From assembly GCA_001637315.1 (NCBI GenBank), contig LSZA01000004.1:23232-87231 (forward strand): a stretch of 64,000 bases of DNA, given 5' to 3'. The translations under genes and the position numbers were made by a program. Source of the DNA: Phormidium willei BDU 130791. Its GTDB lineage: Bacteria > Cyanobacteriota > Cyanobacteriia > Cyanobacteriales > Geitlerinemataceae. Of the stretch, positions 63,376 to 64,000 are shown piece after piece. The notes beneath the pieces were generated by a model. That model did not search any database, was not told where the DNA came from, and saw only the letters and a list, made by a program, of their open reading frames with translations. The first letter of the stretch is position 1; every line of letters starts with the position of its first letter.

Positions 63376-63963
63376 TTAACAACGTCTTAAGATTTTTCCG
63401 CCCCAAGCTTGAATCCTCTGTTCAATTTGCCGATCCCATTCCTCTAATTTTTGTAAGAAATTGCCATTTTGTAGCCCACTTAACCACAAAATTAACGCAT
63501 CATCCCCATTGGCATAGTAACGCCGTCGCCGTCCGGCTTCTTGAAAGCCAAATTGTTGGTAGAGCGATCGCGCGGCCCGGTTCTCAGCGTTGACTTCTAG
63601 GGTGGCCCGGGCCAGTTGGCGATCGCGGGCGGCCCGCAACAGTCCCGAGAGGATGAGTTGTCCGAGGCCCCGACGGCGCTGTTGGGGGTGAACGGCCACA
63701 ATCGTCAGGTGGGCTTCATCGACGATGGCCCAAAGACAGCCTAGGGCCAGCAAAGAGTTAGGCTGATCACAGTCCTTGATGCCCAGCAGAATACTGTTGG
63801 GACTCTGGAGTTCCCGTCGATAGCCGTCTTCGGTCCATAATTGACCGAAACAAAGATGATCGAGAGCCAGAATGGGGCCGAGATCAGCTTCAGTAAGGGG
63901 ATGGAGCGCCAGACGAGTCACAACAGCAAACGACACAAGACAACAAACAAGACCATATCCCAA
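63376..63963 (-). CDS. rimI: RimI-like N-acetyltransferase (GNAT)
   Basis: 195 residues with the GNAT fold: HPLTEADLGPILALDHLCFG near the start, the acetyl-CoA loop VAVHPQQRRRGLGQLIL (R/Q-x-x-G-x-G/A) and LEVNAENRAARSLYQQFGFQEAGRRRRYYANGDDALIL, typical of RimI (ribosomal protein S18 alanine N-acetyltransferase). The first 14 residues (MGYGLVCCLVSFAV) look like a spurious extension, and a GTG start at 63921 would fit better. Confirmed by family pattern only. Confidence 0.85.
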   Translation of the reverse strand: MGYGLVCCLVSFAVVTRLALHPLTEADLGPILALDHLCFGQLWTEDGYRRELQSPNSILLGIKDCDQPNSLLALGCLWAIVDEAHLTIVAVHPQQRRRGLGQLILSGLLRAARDRQLARATLEVNAENRAARSLYQQFGFQEAGRRRRYYANGDDALILWLSGLQNGNFLQKLEEWDRQIEQRIQAWGGKILRRC

Positions 63964-64000
63964 CCAACACCTAAACCAACACCTAACCCAACAAAGGATT

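Overview
The window is chromosomal DNA from a cyanobacterium, most likely a filamentous Oscillatoriales-type organism. The evidence is a photosystem I subunit gene (psaK), orange-carotenoid-protein domain homologs, myxoxanthophyll genes (cruF, cruG), cyanophycin synthetase, a Tab2-type translation factor, a Ycf21-type chorismate lyase, very frequent GCGATCGC (HIP1) octamers, and heptameric GGCAATA / GGGAACA tracts between genes. Naming a genus would be guesswork. No prophage, CRISPR array, intact transposase or rRNA operon was seen; there is one tRNA gene.

Layout. 1-3618 (all minus): the 5' part of a ChaN-like secreted protein, two small membrane proteins with an ATGA overlap, an OmpR-family response regulator, a NADAR protein and a medium-chain dehydrogenase whose catalytic zinc ligands are replaced. 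3833-10327 (plus): cruF-cruG, a UbiH-like flavin hydroxylase and cyanophycin synthetase with a clear terminator. 10664-25353 (minus): an RTX/Calx-beta protein, two large TPR proteins (one a SPINDLY-type glycosyltransferase), a GT4 glycosyltransferase, a sulfotransferase, a catalytic/non-catalytic M16 peptidase pair and LepA. The spaces here carry repeat tracts and two 122-bp MITE-like foldback elements. 25568-31886: a pentapeptide-repeat/GST fusion, chorismate lyase (minus), then CheR-TPR, a double-CheW protein and an orphan N6-adenine DNA methyltransferase. 31890-37270: aat, rpsN, small unknown genes, a peptidoglycan-binding protein, and the HCP-CTDH pair (split orange carotenoid protein).

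37419-46887: cysS, selO, tandem MscS channels, a Tab2 homolog, and a minus-strand group of unknown genes including an HTH protein. 47241-51996: tRNA-Arg(TCT), a PHP phosphoesterase, purN-pyrE, an exopolysaccharide sugar transferase, trpF and psaK. 52105-59951: an AAA ATPase, a tightly overlapped Mrp-type cation/proton antiporter operon (C-D-E-F-G-A'-B) with only one large antiporter subunit, a site-2 protease with CBS domains, and an unknown membrane protein. 59939-63963 (minus): a rhodanese with membrane anchor, clpC and a RimI-like acetyltransferase.

How the genes may work together. Several serve photosynthesis and light stress: HCP/CTDH, CruF/CruG carotenoid glycosides, PsaK, Tab2, and chorismate lyase for plastoquinone. 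A second theme is the cell surface: RTX protein, TPR glycosyltransferases, sulfotransferase, sugar transferase and peptidoglycan-binding protein. A third is ion and turgor handling: Mrp and the two MscS channels. I did not find one clearly undescribed multi-gene system. The best candidates for a second look are the MITE-like repeat family, the pentapeptide-GST fusion, the chemotaxis/methyltransferase cluster, the single-D Mrp operon and the zinc-ligand-free dehydrogenase.
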